Assembly (NCBI GenBank): GCA_041689775.1
Contig: JBDNFP010000268.1
Span: forward strand, 1-7,094
Reading direction: 5' to 3'
DNA length: 7,094 nucleotides
Source of the DNA: JBDNFP01 sp041689775
Lineage (GTDB): Bacteria > Bacteroidota > Bacteroidia > Cytophagales > Spirosomataceae
In this document: one piece after another, positions 1 to 5,638 of the stretch
Layout of the letters: each line of letters opens with the position of its first letter
How positions within the stretch are numbered: the first letter of the stretch is position 1
Made by a program: the position numbers and the translations under genes
Notes under the pieces: generated by a model
What the model saw: the letters and a program-made list of their open reading frames with translations, nothing else
What the model was told of the DNA's origin: nothing
The model's database searches: none

Positions 1-208
1 AAATAAGGTCAAAGATTTTATTATGGGTAGAATCAGTGGAAGATTTTTCGAGGAACACCCGAACTTCAATATTTTGTCGGATTATGGAGACCAGTTTCTT
101 GGACTGGACCACGAGCGCACCACAAAATCCAATTAAAAAGAGAGCAGCAGTGAGGCTGGTAACGATCATTGTGTTCGGGTAGCTTCCTATCTTTTTTTTC
201 TTGGCCAT
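1..208 (-). CDS. ftsX: Cell-division protein FtsX, N-terminal part (cut by window edge)
   Basis: The minus strand reads ATG at 208 and stays open to the window edge, giving 69 residues that begin MAKKKKIGSYPNTMIV. A basic N-terminus (KKKK at 3-6) is followed by a hydrophobic membrane segment at about residues 13-36. The text then runs through a QSKKLVSIIRQNIEVRVFL stretch into the start of the extracytoplasmic domain. This is the usual beginning of Bacteroidota FtsX, the permease-like partner of the FtsE ATPase, which sits in the inner membrane at the division site and activates peptidoglycan hydrolases. That role is family knowledge. The rest of the protein lies outside the window. A TATTTTTG element 28 bases upstream and a terminator closing the previous gene suggest it starts its own transcript. 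The call rests on the N-terminus only but the pattern is distinctive. Confidence 0.85.
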   Translation of the reverse strand, partial: MAKKKKIGSYPNTMIVTSLTAALFLIGFCGALVVQSKKLVSIIRQNIEVRVFLEKSSTDSTHNKIFDLI

Positions 209-235
209 AGGTGAGTATGCGTTGTCAATGCTCTG

Positions 236-243
236 CAAAAATA
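236..243 (-). promoter_or_regulatory. Candidate -7 promoter element for ftsX
   Basis: The minus strand carries TATTTTTG, an exact match to the Bacteroidota -7 consensus TAnnTTTG, with its last base 28 bases before the ftsX ATG. That would give a leader of roughly 20 nt. No clear TTG is present about 19 bases upstream, so only the -7 half is supported. The same octamer followed by GCA occurs twice more in the window upstream of genes. Confidence 0.45.
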
Positions 244-300
244 GTAATTAAAACCCAAAGCCACGGTGGAGTTTTGACGCCTTAACGATTTTTAACTAAA

Positions 301-324
301 AAGCGCCCGCTTGGAGGGGCGCTT
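301..324 (-). terminator. Rho-independent terminator of the bifunctional nuclease gene
   Basis: A perfect 8-bp GC-rich stem (aagcgccc at 301-308, gggcgctt at 317-324) encloses an 8-base loop. On the minus strand the stem is followed by TTTAGTT. It begins 10 bases past the stop codon of the gene at 334-933 and separates that gene from ftsX. Confidence 0.8.
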
Positions 325-333
325 CTGGTCGGA

Positions 334-933
334 TCAGTTTCTCTTTCCCATTTCATCTCTTATTTTGGCAGCTTGTTCATAATCCTCGCGGGTCAAAGCA
401 TCTTCTAAGAGTTTCTGTAGCTCATCATTTTGCATTTCCTGCAATTGTTCTGTAAATGAGCCTTTGGGGCGAATAGACTCTTTTACAAATTCATCATTTT
501 CTTCATTTTCTTCTTCCGATAGGCTGCTGGAAACGATTCCAGCTTCTGCCAAAATAGCTTCCGAAGTGTAAATTGGTACGTTAAATCGCAATCCGATGGC
601 AATGGCATCGGAAGGGCGGGAGTCCACCTCAACTTCTTTCAACCCATCCTGACACACGATTTTAGCATAAAATACCCCTTCTTTCAAGTCAGAAATAATA
701 ATTTCCTTTAAGGTATAATTTAGTGCTTCGGCAAAGGATTTGAATAAGTCGTGGGTCATGGGCCGATTGGGAACAATATTCTCAATTTGAACTGCAATTG
801 CCTGAGCTTCAAATACTCCTATAATAATGGGAAGCCTTCTATTTCCAAGTTCTTCTCCTAAAACCAGCGCAAACGTGCCTGTCTGAGATTGACTTGGAGA
901 GAGCCCTAATATTTCTAGTTTAATCTTTTTCAC
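334..933 (-). CDS. Bifunctional nuclease (BFN) domain protein with C-terminal UVR motif
   Basis: This 199-residue protein starts at GTG (933). No in-frame ATG is available nearby, and MKKIKLEILGLSPSQSQ matches the normal N-terminus of the Bacteroidota family. Residues 1 to about 135 form the BFN/DUF151 domain, with LPIIIG at 34-39, EAQAIA at 42-47, RPMTHDL at 57-63 and DSRPSDAIAIGLRF at 104-117. An acidic linker (139-150, rich in Glu) leads to a helical UVR motif at about 165-199 (LEDALTREDYEQAAKIRDEM), the UvrB/UvrC-type interaction element. The nuclease name was transferred from plant homologues. The bacterial role is not well established, so a cytoplasmic nucleic-acid or UvrA-related function is inference. 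It lies downstream of etfB-etfA in the same direction but behind a strong terminator, so it probably has its own promoter (see 1004-1011). Confidence 0.9.
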   Translation of the reverse strand: MKKIKLEILGLSPSQSQTGTFALVLGEELGNRRLPIIIGVFEAQAIAVQIENIVPNRPMTHDLFKSFAEALNYTLKEIIISDLKEGVFYAKIVCQDGLKEVEVDSRPSDAIAIGLRFNVPIYTSEAILAEAGIVSSSLSEEENEENDEFVKESIRPKGSFTEQLQEMQNDELQKLLEDALTREDYEQAAKIRDEMGKRN

Positions 934-1003
934 CTTAGATATATGTGTTTAAAAAAATGGCCGAAATGCTGAGGGCACTTTGTTTTTACCCTTCATAAAA
1001 ATG

Positions 1004-1011
1004 CAAAAATA
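1004..1011 (-). promoter_or_regulatory. Candidate -7 promoter element for the BFN gene
   Basis: The minus strand reads TATTTTTGCAT, whose first eight bases match TAnnTTTG exactly. It lies 70 bases upstream of the GTG start and directly downstream of the etfA terminator stem, sharing the T-rich tract with it. A -33 position 19 bases upstream would fall in the T6 loop of that hairpin (TTT rather than TTG). The dual terminator/promoter reading is inference. Confidence 0.35.
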
Positions 1012-1014
1012 AAA

Positions 1015-1048
1015 AACCCGTCGTGCATAAAAAAATGCACGACGGGTT
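1015..1048 (-). terminator. Strong rho-independent terminator of the etfB-etfA operon
   Basis: A perfect 14-bp stem pairs aacccgtcgtgcat (1015-1028) with its exact complement (1035-1048) around a six-base A/T loop. On the minus strand it is followed by TTTTATTTTTG. It starts 16 bases past the etfA stop codon, which fixes it as the end of that transcript. Confidence 0.93.
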
Positions 1049-1064
1049 AATCACGATGGAAAAG

Positions 1065-2030
1065 TTATTTTGAGGCCTCTATTGCTTTGGTTAAACGAGG
1101 CAGAACGTCAAAAACGTCGCCTACAATACCATAGTCAGCGGCTTTAAAAAATGGCGCCTCTGGGTCCTTATTAATAACCACAATACACTTAGACCCGTTC
1201 ACGCCGGCGAGATGTTGGATGGCCCCCGAAATTCCGCAAGCAATGTAAAGATTTGGCGCTACCTTGATGCCCGTTTGGCCGATGTGTTCGTGGTGAGGCC
1301 GCCAGTCAAGGTCTGATACGGGCTTGGAACAGCCCGTCGCAGCACCTAACTCTTTGGCTAGGGCAAGAAGTAGGTCCCAATTCTCGGGCCCTTTCATTCC
1401 GCGGCCACCCGAAACTATAATATCTGCTTCGGTTAGAGACAACTCAGAGCTAGCCTTTTCAACACTCTTTACTGTTGCCACAAAGTCAGAGTCTCGCATG
1501 GCAGGTGCAAATAATTCAACCAAAGCCGATTGATCAATTTCTTTTATTTCTACCGCGTTCTTTTTGATGGCAAGTACTTTTACGTCTGATTTTACATCGA
1601 CTATTGCAAATGCCTTACCAGTGTATATACTTCGGGTTACTTTAAAGCCATTAGTAATGTCAGGGAGTTCCGTTACTCCCGATACCACACTAGCTTGAAG
1701 TTTAGCCGCAGCACGGGCCGCCATGGCGTCTCCAAGTCCCGATTTTGCCATTATAACTACTTTGGATCCTTCCTGTTTGGTAGCCTTCACGAGGGCATCT
1801 GCGTACGCCAAGCTATTCTCATGGTTCAACTTTTCATCCGAAACGTGCAGTACTTTGGTAGCACCAAACTTTCCGGCCTCCGCCAGCGAATCTGCGGTGG
1901 CGGTACCGATGGCGAGTACGGTAGCGGTAGATTGGTACATTTTCGCCACTTCTGCACCATAATAAATCGCTTCCTGTGAAGTTTTCTTAATTACTCCATT
2001 GTCGAGTTCTACAAAAACTAATATTGACAT
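1065..2030 (-). CDS. etfA: Electron transfer flavoprotein, alpha subunit
   Basis: EtfA forms the FAD-carrying half of the soluble EtfAB heterodimer, which accepts electrons from acyl-CoA and related dehydrogenases and passes them towards the quinone pool. The 321-residue length is normal. The N-terminal alpha/beta domain (about 1-190) precedes the C-terminal FAD domain, seen as SGGRGMKGPENW at 207-218, GQTG at 251-254, GISGAIQHLAG at 266-276 and NKDPEAPFFKAADYGIVGD at 287-305. T253 and H273 align by spacing with human alpha-T266 and alpha-H286 at the flavin. K236, in SKPVSD, sits where human ETF has Arg249; I recall this as common in Bacteroidota but could not check. The ATG at 2030 gives the expected MSILVFVE start. 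It follows etfB by 51 bases with no terminator between them, so the two are probably co-transcribed. Confidence 0.97.
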   Translation of the reverse strand: MSILVFVELDNGVIKKTSQEAIYYGAEVAKMYQSTATVLAIGTATADSLAEAGKFGATKVLHVSDEKLNHENSLAYADALVKATKQEGSKVVIMAKSGLGDAMAARAAAKLQASVVSGVTELPDITNGFKVTRSIYTGKAFAIVDVKSDVKVLAIKKNAVEIKEIDQSALVELFAPAMRDSDFVATVKSVEKASSELSLTEADIIVSGGRGMKGPENWDLLLALAKELGAATGCSKPVSDLDWRPHHEHIGQTGIKVAPNLYIACGISGAIQHLAGVNGSKCIVVINKDPEAPFFKAADYGIVGDVFDVLPRLTKAIEASK

Positions 2031-2081
2031 GTATAAAAATCTTTAACTGTGAATATCTATTTGAAATAAACGGACTAAGTG

Positions 2082-2819
2082 TTATAGTACCTTAGCTTCA
2101 TTTTTGAGAAGTGCAATCAGGCTTTCAGCATCCTCAATAGCAATCATTTTACATTCGCCTTTTGGTGCAGGTAAAGTGTATTTTTTTAGATCTACCATAT
2201 CATTTAATGTGATCGGTTCCAAAACTTGTAATGGCTTTGAACGAGCAGTCATGATTCCTCGCATGTTCGGAATTTTCCATTCGGCAATTGGTTCCTGGCA
2301 ACCCAGGACAAGCGGTAGATTAGCTTCGAGGTGTTCTTTTCCGCCATCAATTTCACGGGCAAATTCTGCTTTATTATCTGTAATATTTAGCTTCATAACG
2401 GGCGAGAAGGAGGGTATACCGAGCATTTCTCCAACCAAACCATGAACTACTCCGCTATTGAAATCGATCGATTCCCGCCCCATCAAAATTAAATCATACG
2501 CATTTTGCTTGGCTATGTGAGCAATCTGAGCTGCCACAAAGTAGGAGTCCTTAGGTTCAGTGTTGATGCGAATGGCATCGTCTGCTCCGATAGCCAGTGC
2601 CTTGCGGATCTGAGGGTCACTATCAATTTCACCCACGTTTAATACGGTTAAGGTGCCGCCGGTTTGCTCTTTTAGCTCCACACCACGGGCGAGGGCGTAA
2701 TCATCGTAAGGCCCTATGATGTACTGAACACCAGTTTTATTGAATTTTGTATCGTTCTCGGTGAAGGATATTTTGGCCGTAGTATCCGGCACATTGGTAA
2801 TACAAACAAGTATTTTCAT
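2082..2819 (-). CDS. etfB: Electron transfer flavoprotein, beta subunit
   Basis: EtfB is the partner of EtfA. In canonical ETFs it binds AMP and carries the loop that docks acyl-CoA dehydrogenases. The 245-residue protein begins MKILVCITNVPDT, as expected for the family. Key features are NPF/GPYDDYALARGVELKE-like text at 36-51, ALAIGADDAIRI at 74-85, the nucleotide-binding stretch GRESIDFNSGVVHG at 114-127, the family signature with REIDGG at 155-160, and the recognition-loop region at about 183-197 (IPNMRGIMTARSKPL). The methionine at 2819 is the only sensible start. The order etfB then etfA is usual in Bacteroidota. Nothing visible requires an electron-bifurcating type, and no bifurcation partners (such as a quinone-linked FixCX or a butyryl-CoA dehydrogenase) are adjacent, so a conventional role is the better guess. 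Confidence 0.96.
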   Translation of the reverse strand: MKILVCITNVPDTTAKISFTENDTKFNKTGVQYIIGPYDDYALARGVELKEQTGGTLTVLNVGEIDSDPQIRKALAIGADDAIRINTEPKDSYFVAAQIAHIAKQNAYDLILMGRESIDFNSGVVHGLVGEMLGIPSFSPVMKLNITDNKAEFAREIDGGKEHLEANLPLVLGCQEPIAEWKIPNMRGIMTARSKPLQVLEPITLNDMVDLKKYTLPAPKGECKMIAIEDAESLIALLKNEAKVL

Positions 2820-2871
2820 AGTATTAACAAGGTATAGAAATTTAACTTTTCAGCGTTTTTGTTTGTTGTTG

Positions 2872-2903
2872 CGAATATACGGAATTATCATAATAGTATG
2901 CAA
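2872..2903 (-). promoter_or_regulatory. Candidate promoter for etfB-etfA
   Basis: Within the 99-base divergent gap the minus strand has TATATTCG (2872-2879), one mismatch from TAnnTTTG. A TTG lies at 2901-2903, 21 bases upstream of it. The predicted leader is about 50 nt. Several other one-mismatch matches occur nearby, so this is weak. I could not pick out a clear promoter for the plus-strand gene at 2919. Confidence 0.28.
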
Positions 2904-2918
2904 GCATAATAATATTGG

Positions 2919-3248
2919 ATGGCAACTTCATTAGTACAGAAATTAATTGAATTCTATCAAGAAGATCCTTCTGACCCTTTTAACCTGTATGCACTGGCGT
3001 TGGAATACCAAAAATCAGATAAAAATCAAGCCAAGAATTGCTATAATCGGTTGCTAATTGATTTTTCTGACTATTTACCAACATACTACCATGCGGCACA
3101 ATTCTTTTGGGATTTAGACGAAATAGCTATTGCTGAGGAAACCTTTCAAAAGGGAATTCAGTTGGCCCTGAAACAAGAAAATTATAAGGCCCATCAAGAG
3201 TTAAAAGGTTCTTTCAAGACTTTCCAGGAAGAGCAATTGGATTGGTAA
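2919..3248 (+). CDS. Small tetratricopeptide-repeat-like protein
   Basis: This 109-residue, wholly helical, soluble protein starts at ATG 2919 (MATSLVQKLIEFYQEDPSD). Two to three degenerate TPR-type helical hairpins are visible. One is DPFNLYALALEYQKSDKNQA at about 19-38. Another is FSDYLPTYYHAAQFFWDLDEIAIAEETFQKGIQLA at about 49-83, with the small/aromatic spacing typical of TPRs. There is no signal peptide or membrane segment, so it should be cytoplasmic. Short proteins of this form are common in Bacteroidota and have no assigned function that I know of; TPRs generally mediate protein contacts. It is divergent from etfB and runs into the YihY-family gene after 32 bases, so the two are probably one transcript. 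No Shine-Dalgarno is visible before the start. Confidence 0.85.
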   Translation: MATSLVQKLIEFYQEDPSDPFNLYALALEYQKSDKNQAKNCYNRLLIDFSDYLPTYYHAAQFFWDLDEIAIAEETFQKGIQLALKQENYKAHQELKGSFKTFQEEQLDW

Positions 3249-3280
3249 TGGCCGTAGTTTGGACAACTAACTGAGTGCTT

Positions 3281-4180
3281 ATGACAATTAAAGACTACCT
3301 CAATTTATTAAAGGAAGCTGGTAACGATTTTATGGATGATCAGGGATTGAAGCTTAGCGCTGCACTATCCTATTATACTATATTTTCCCTGGCTCCCATG
3401 TTGCTTATCATTATTACGTTGCTGAGTTTATTTTTTGGCGAGGATGCCATCCGAGGGGAGATTTTTGATCAAATCAGGGGGTTAGTAGGTAATCAGGCTG
3501 CCACTCAGTTGCAAGAAATCTTGAAAAATGCCCAACTTTCAAATAAGTCTGGGGTGGCCGCTACTATTGGAGCTATCACGCTGTTGATTGGTGCCACGGG
3601 GGTATTTGCGGAAATCCAAAGTTCCATTAATTATATTTGGTCTATTAAAGTTAAACCGAAAAAAGGGTGGCTACGGTATTTGAGAACAAGGCTTGTTTCA
3701 TTTTCCTTAATTGTAGTACTGGGCTTCTTATTATTAGTGGCCTTGGGGGTAAATACTATGGTGAATTTATTGAGTGATAATCTTGCGGTTTACTTCTCTG
3801 AGATTTCAGTATACGTGTTCTACATCCTCAATAACCTGCTCGTTCTTGCGGTAATAACTATCTTATTTGCCGTTATTTTCAAAGTTCTCCCTGACGGGCA
3901 ATTACGCTGGGTGGAGTGTTTTGTGGGCGCAGGATTCACCGCCGTTTTATTCTCTATTGGGAAATTTTTAATCAGTTTCTATATAGGTAGGTCAGACCTT
4001 GGGGCTACCTATGGAGCTTCTGCATCCATTATTATACTACTATTATGGGTATATTATTCCTCGATTATCCTTTACTTTGGGGCAGAGTTCACGAAAGTAT
4101 ACGCCAATTCGGATGGTGTTCACATAATTCCATCCAAAAACGCAGTTCTTTTTCTTAAAAAGGAAATCGAACAAGAATAG
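3281..4180 (+). CDS. YihY/BrkB-family inner-membrane protein
   Basis: I place the start at ATG 3281 (299 residues, MTIKDYLNLLKEAG). The frame also allows GTG at 3275, which adds only two residues. Six hydrophobic segments are visible at about residues 27-52, 92-114, 138-164, 174-203, 211-236 and 243-271. Family-typical text includes LKLSAALSYYTIFSLAPM at 23-40, GATGVFAEIQSSINYIW at 104-120, KVLPDGQLRW at 201-210 and GASASIIILLLWVYYSSIILYFGAEF at 245-270. This is the UPF0761/YihY family, sometimes still called ribonuclease BN or virulence factor BrkB. The RNase BN label was a historical misassignment, and the true transport or envelope role is unknown. It follows the TPR gene closely. No convincing terminator is visible after its stop; a 7-bp AT-rich hairpin at 4187-4205 lacks a T tract. 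Confidence 0.93.
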   Translation: MTIKDYLNLLKEAGNDFMDDQGLKLSAALSYYTIFSLAPMLLIIITLLSLFFGEDAIRGEIFDQIRGLVGNQAATQLQEILKNAQLSNKSGVAATIGAITLLIGATGVFAEIQSSINYIWSIKVKPKKGWLRYLRTRLVSFSLIVVLGFLLLVALGVNTMVNLLSDNLAVYFSEISVYVFYILNNLLVLAVITILFAVIFKVLPDGQLRWVECFVGAGFTAVLFSIGKFLISFYIGRSDLGATYGASASIIILLLWVYYSSIILYFGAEFTKVYANSDGVHIIPSKNAVLFLKKEIEQE

Positions 4181-4230
4181 CCAATCAATTGTTAGTGCAA
4201 CAATTTGCGAAACTCAAAAAAAAGCCGTAT

Positions 4231-4251
4231 CTTGCAGATATATCTGACAAG
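4231..4251. repeat. Imperfect palindrome in the intergenic gap
   Basis: A perfect 12-base palindrome, CAGATATATCTG (4235-4246), is flanked by CTTG on the left and CAAG on the right with one unpaired base. It lies in the 182-base gap between the YihY-family gene and the small gene at 4363. It has no T tract, so it is not a classic terminator. An operator or chance AT-rich symmetry are both possible. Confidence 0.35.
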
Positions 4252-4349
4252 TTTGACCCTGTTTTTTGGTGAGGGGACACTTTCTTATCACTTTATCCCA
4301 AACTATTTAATAAAAACAACCTCCTTCTTACCGTAAAAGAAGGTACAAA

Positions 4350-4357
4350 TATTTTTG
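4350..4357 (+). promoter_or_regulatory. Candidate -7 element immediately before the gene at 4363
   Basis: TATTTTTG matches TAnnTTTG exactly and is followed by CAT, as in the copy at 1004-1011. It ends only five bases before the ATG at 4363, so a transcript from it would be leaderless or nearly so. No TTG is found about 19 bases upstream. A 7-bp hairpin (ccttctt 4323-4329 with aagaagg 4337-4343) lies just before it. Confidence 0.3.
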
Positions 4358-4362
4358 CATTT

Positions 4363-4719
4363 ATGGAAAAAGACGGAATCATTGCCAGTGTAGTAAAGTG
4401 GGCTCAGTCTCATGGATTTAAGGATATAAGGGCAAATATCGAGGGGTACGAAACTCCCAAATCCTATGAGCGTACTCAAGACAATCAGATCTTTACACCT
4501 GATGTAACGGGCATTAATATGTTCAACAAGCACTACCTAGAAGTAGCAATGAAGTCTGGTGAGCTGACCGGCGATATTTCCAAGTGGAAACTATTAAGCG
4601 AATTAGCCAGTATGAAAGGTGGGAAGTTATATTTGATGGCGCCACGCGGTCATGTTCGTTTTACTCGTGATATGGTAACTCAGTATAATATTCCTGCGGA
4701 AGTAATAAAAATTAGCTGA
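4363..4719 (+). CDS. Conserved hypothetical protein, PD-(D/E)XK-like layout
   Basis: This 118-residue protein begins MEKDGIIASVVKWAQSHGF at ATG 4363. I do not recognise a named family with certainty, though I believe similar proteins occur widely in Bacteroidota. The visible layout is an N-terminal helix (about 4-18), a strand (DIRANIEGY, 21-29), a TPDVTG strand at 45-50, a HYLEVAMKSG strand at 56-65 and a helix at about 69-84 (DISKWKLLSELASMKG). It ends with a KLYLMAPRG strand at 86-94, a helix at 95-108 and a final AEVIKI strand. This order, with D47, E59 and K63, resembles the core of PD-(D/E)XK nuclease-fold proteins, but the lysine is two positions later than in the usual ExK motif. It has no signal peptide or membrane segment. 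It appears to be a single-gene transcript with its own terminator. Nuclease function is a guess; the coding call is firm. Confidence 0.82.
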   Translation: MEKDGIIASVVKWAQSHGFKDIRANIEGYETPKSYERTQDNQIFTPDVTGINMFNKHYLEVAMKSGELTGDISKWKLLSELASMKGGKLYLMAPRGHVRFTRDMVTQYNIPAEVIKIS

Positions 4720-4742
4720 GAAGGGCTTTTTTAAGAAATAGT

Positions 4743-4776
4743 AATACAGGCAGGTTTTAACCTGCCTGTATTTTTT
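4743..4776 (+). terminator. Rho-independent terminator after the gene at 4363-4719
   Basis: A perfect 14-bp stem (aatacaggcaggtt at 4743-4756, its complement at 4759-4772) has only a two-base tip, so four to six bases probably stay open. A T tract runs through 4776 on the plus strand. The converging PNP gene ends at 4808. On the minus strand the stem is followed by ACTATTTC, so it may also act weakly in that direction. Confidence 0.88.
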
Positions 4777-4807
4777 GCTACTTATGTGAAATAACCACCG
4801 TCGCCTA

Positions 4808-5632
4808 CTAATCCAAATCTTTCAGTAGCTCCTTAATAAGTAACGTCATTTGTGGTTCTGCTTTGAAGGCAGCAGCAATAATTTTTGCGATGTTCGCTTT
4901 TTGAAGAGTCTCAGGTATACCCATGTCTGTAATTACCGAAAGCCCAAAGCAACGCATATTCATTTGTCTTGCCGCAATAATTTCGGGTACAGTACTCATA
5001 CCCACCGCGTCGCCTCCCAGTAGCCGTAGCATTCTGTATTCTGCCCTTGTTTCCAACTGAGGGCCGGGTACGCTTATATAAGTACCAGCATGAGTTTTTA
5101 TTTCATGCTTCTGCGCTATTGCAAGGGCTTTTGCCACCAGGTCCAAATCATACGGGTCGCACATGTCGGGAAACCGATCTCCTAACTCATCGATATTTTT
5201 ACCAATGAGTGGGTTTGTTGGCAGCAGCTGACTAATGTGATCTTTGATAATCATAAGATCACTTACCTGATAGCCGGGGTTCATGCCTCCTGCGGCGTTG
5301 GAAACAAAAAGAGTAGATACCCCTAATACTTTCATAACCCTCACCGGAAAAGCAACTTGCTGCATGGAATACCCCTCGTAATAGTGAAATCGGCCTTGCA
5401 TGCACACTACTTTTTTTCCCGATAGCTTCCCGAAGATGAGTTTTCCTGAATGGGTTTCTACCGTAGAAATCGGGAAGTGGGGTATATCGGTGTAAGAAAC
5501 TACGAAGTCAGCTGATATATCTTCAGCTAATGAGCCAAGTCCTGTGCCTAATATAATACCAACTTCGGGTAAAAAATGAGAGGTTACGGTTTTAAGATAA
5601 GAAGCTGCTGCCTGTATTTGTTCTAATGTCAT
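4808..5632 (-). CDS. Purine nucleoside phosphorylase (PNP, trimeric family)
   Basis: PNP cleaves purine (deoxy)nucleosides with phosphate to a free base and (deoxy)ribose-1-phosphate in purine salvage. I choose ATG 5632 (274 residues, MTLEQIQAAASY); a TTG at 5638 directly after the upstream stop adds two residues. Phosphate-site text is LGTGLG at 28-33, ETHSGKLIFG at 59-68 and MQGRFHYYEGY at 78-88. Others are SNAAGGMNP at 111-119, GPQLET at 190-195 with E194 matching human E201, and GMSTVPE at 211-217. Two substrate positions are unusual against human PNP: D236 (in VITDMG) aligns without gaps to Asn243, and I248 appears to replace His257. These may shift base or sugar preference. The upstream flavoprotein gene stops six bases before the ATG, so translation is likely coupled. 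Confidence 0.95.
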   Translation of the reverse strand: MTLEQIQAAASYLKTVTSHFLPEVGIILGTGLGSLAEDISADFVVSYTDIPHFPISTVETHSGKLIFGKLSGKKVVCMQGRFHYYEGYSMQQVAFPVRVMKVLGVSTLFVSNAAGGMNPGYQVSDLMIIKDHISQLLPTNPLIGKNIDELGDRFPDMCDPYDLDLVAKALAIAQKHEIKTHAGTYISVPGPQLETRAEYRMLRLLGGDAVGMSTVPEIIAARQMNMRCFGLSVITDMGIPETLQKANIAKIIAAAFKAEPQMTLLIKELLKDLD

Positions 5633-5638
5633 TGCCAA

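Noticed and set aside
949..996. A 15-codon minus-strand open frame (MKGKNKVPSAFRPFF) in the leader of the BFN gene
   Set aside because: Considered as a leader peptide, but it has no regulatory codon run, no attenuator hairpin after it and no ribosome-binding site; chance is likelier.
1324..1979. Plus-strand open frames opposite etfA (1324-1533, 1695-1979, 1723-1962)
   Set aside because: They lie fully inside the strongly supported etfA on the other strand and show no domain-like or conserved text.
2104..2445. Plus-strand 113-codon open frame opposite etfB
   Set aside because: Antisense shadow of etfB; low-complexity Ser/Arg-rich translation with no recognisable motif.
2740..2934. Plus-strand 64-codon open frame spanning the etfB start and the divergent gap
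   Set aside because: It overlaps both the 5' end of etfB and the start of the TPR gene and would occupy the promoter region; the hydrophobic text looks accidental.
3275..3280. GTG at 3275 as the start of the YihY-family protein
   Set aside because: ATG at 3281 follows two codons later and gives the normal family N-terminus; no Shine-Dalgarno favours the GTG.
3281..4180. Calling the membrane protein ribonuclease BN
   Set aside because: The six-helix YihY family inherited that name by error; nothing in the sequence resembles a ribonuclease.
4187..4205. AT-rich 7-bp hairpin after the YihY-family gene as a terminator
   Set aside because: The stem is weak and is followed by TGCGAAACTC, not a T tract.
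4303..4533. Minus-strand 76-codon open frame over the start of the small gene at 4363
   Set aside because: Overlaps the better supported plus-strand gene and has no family-like sequence.
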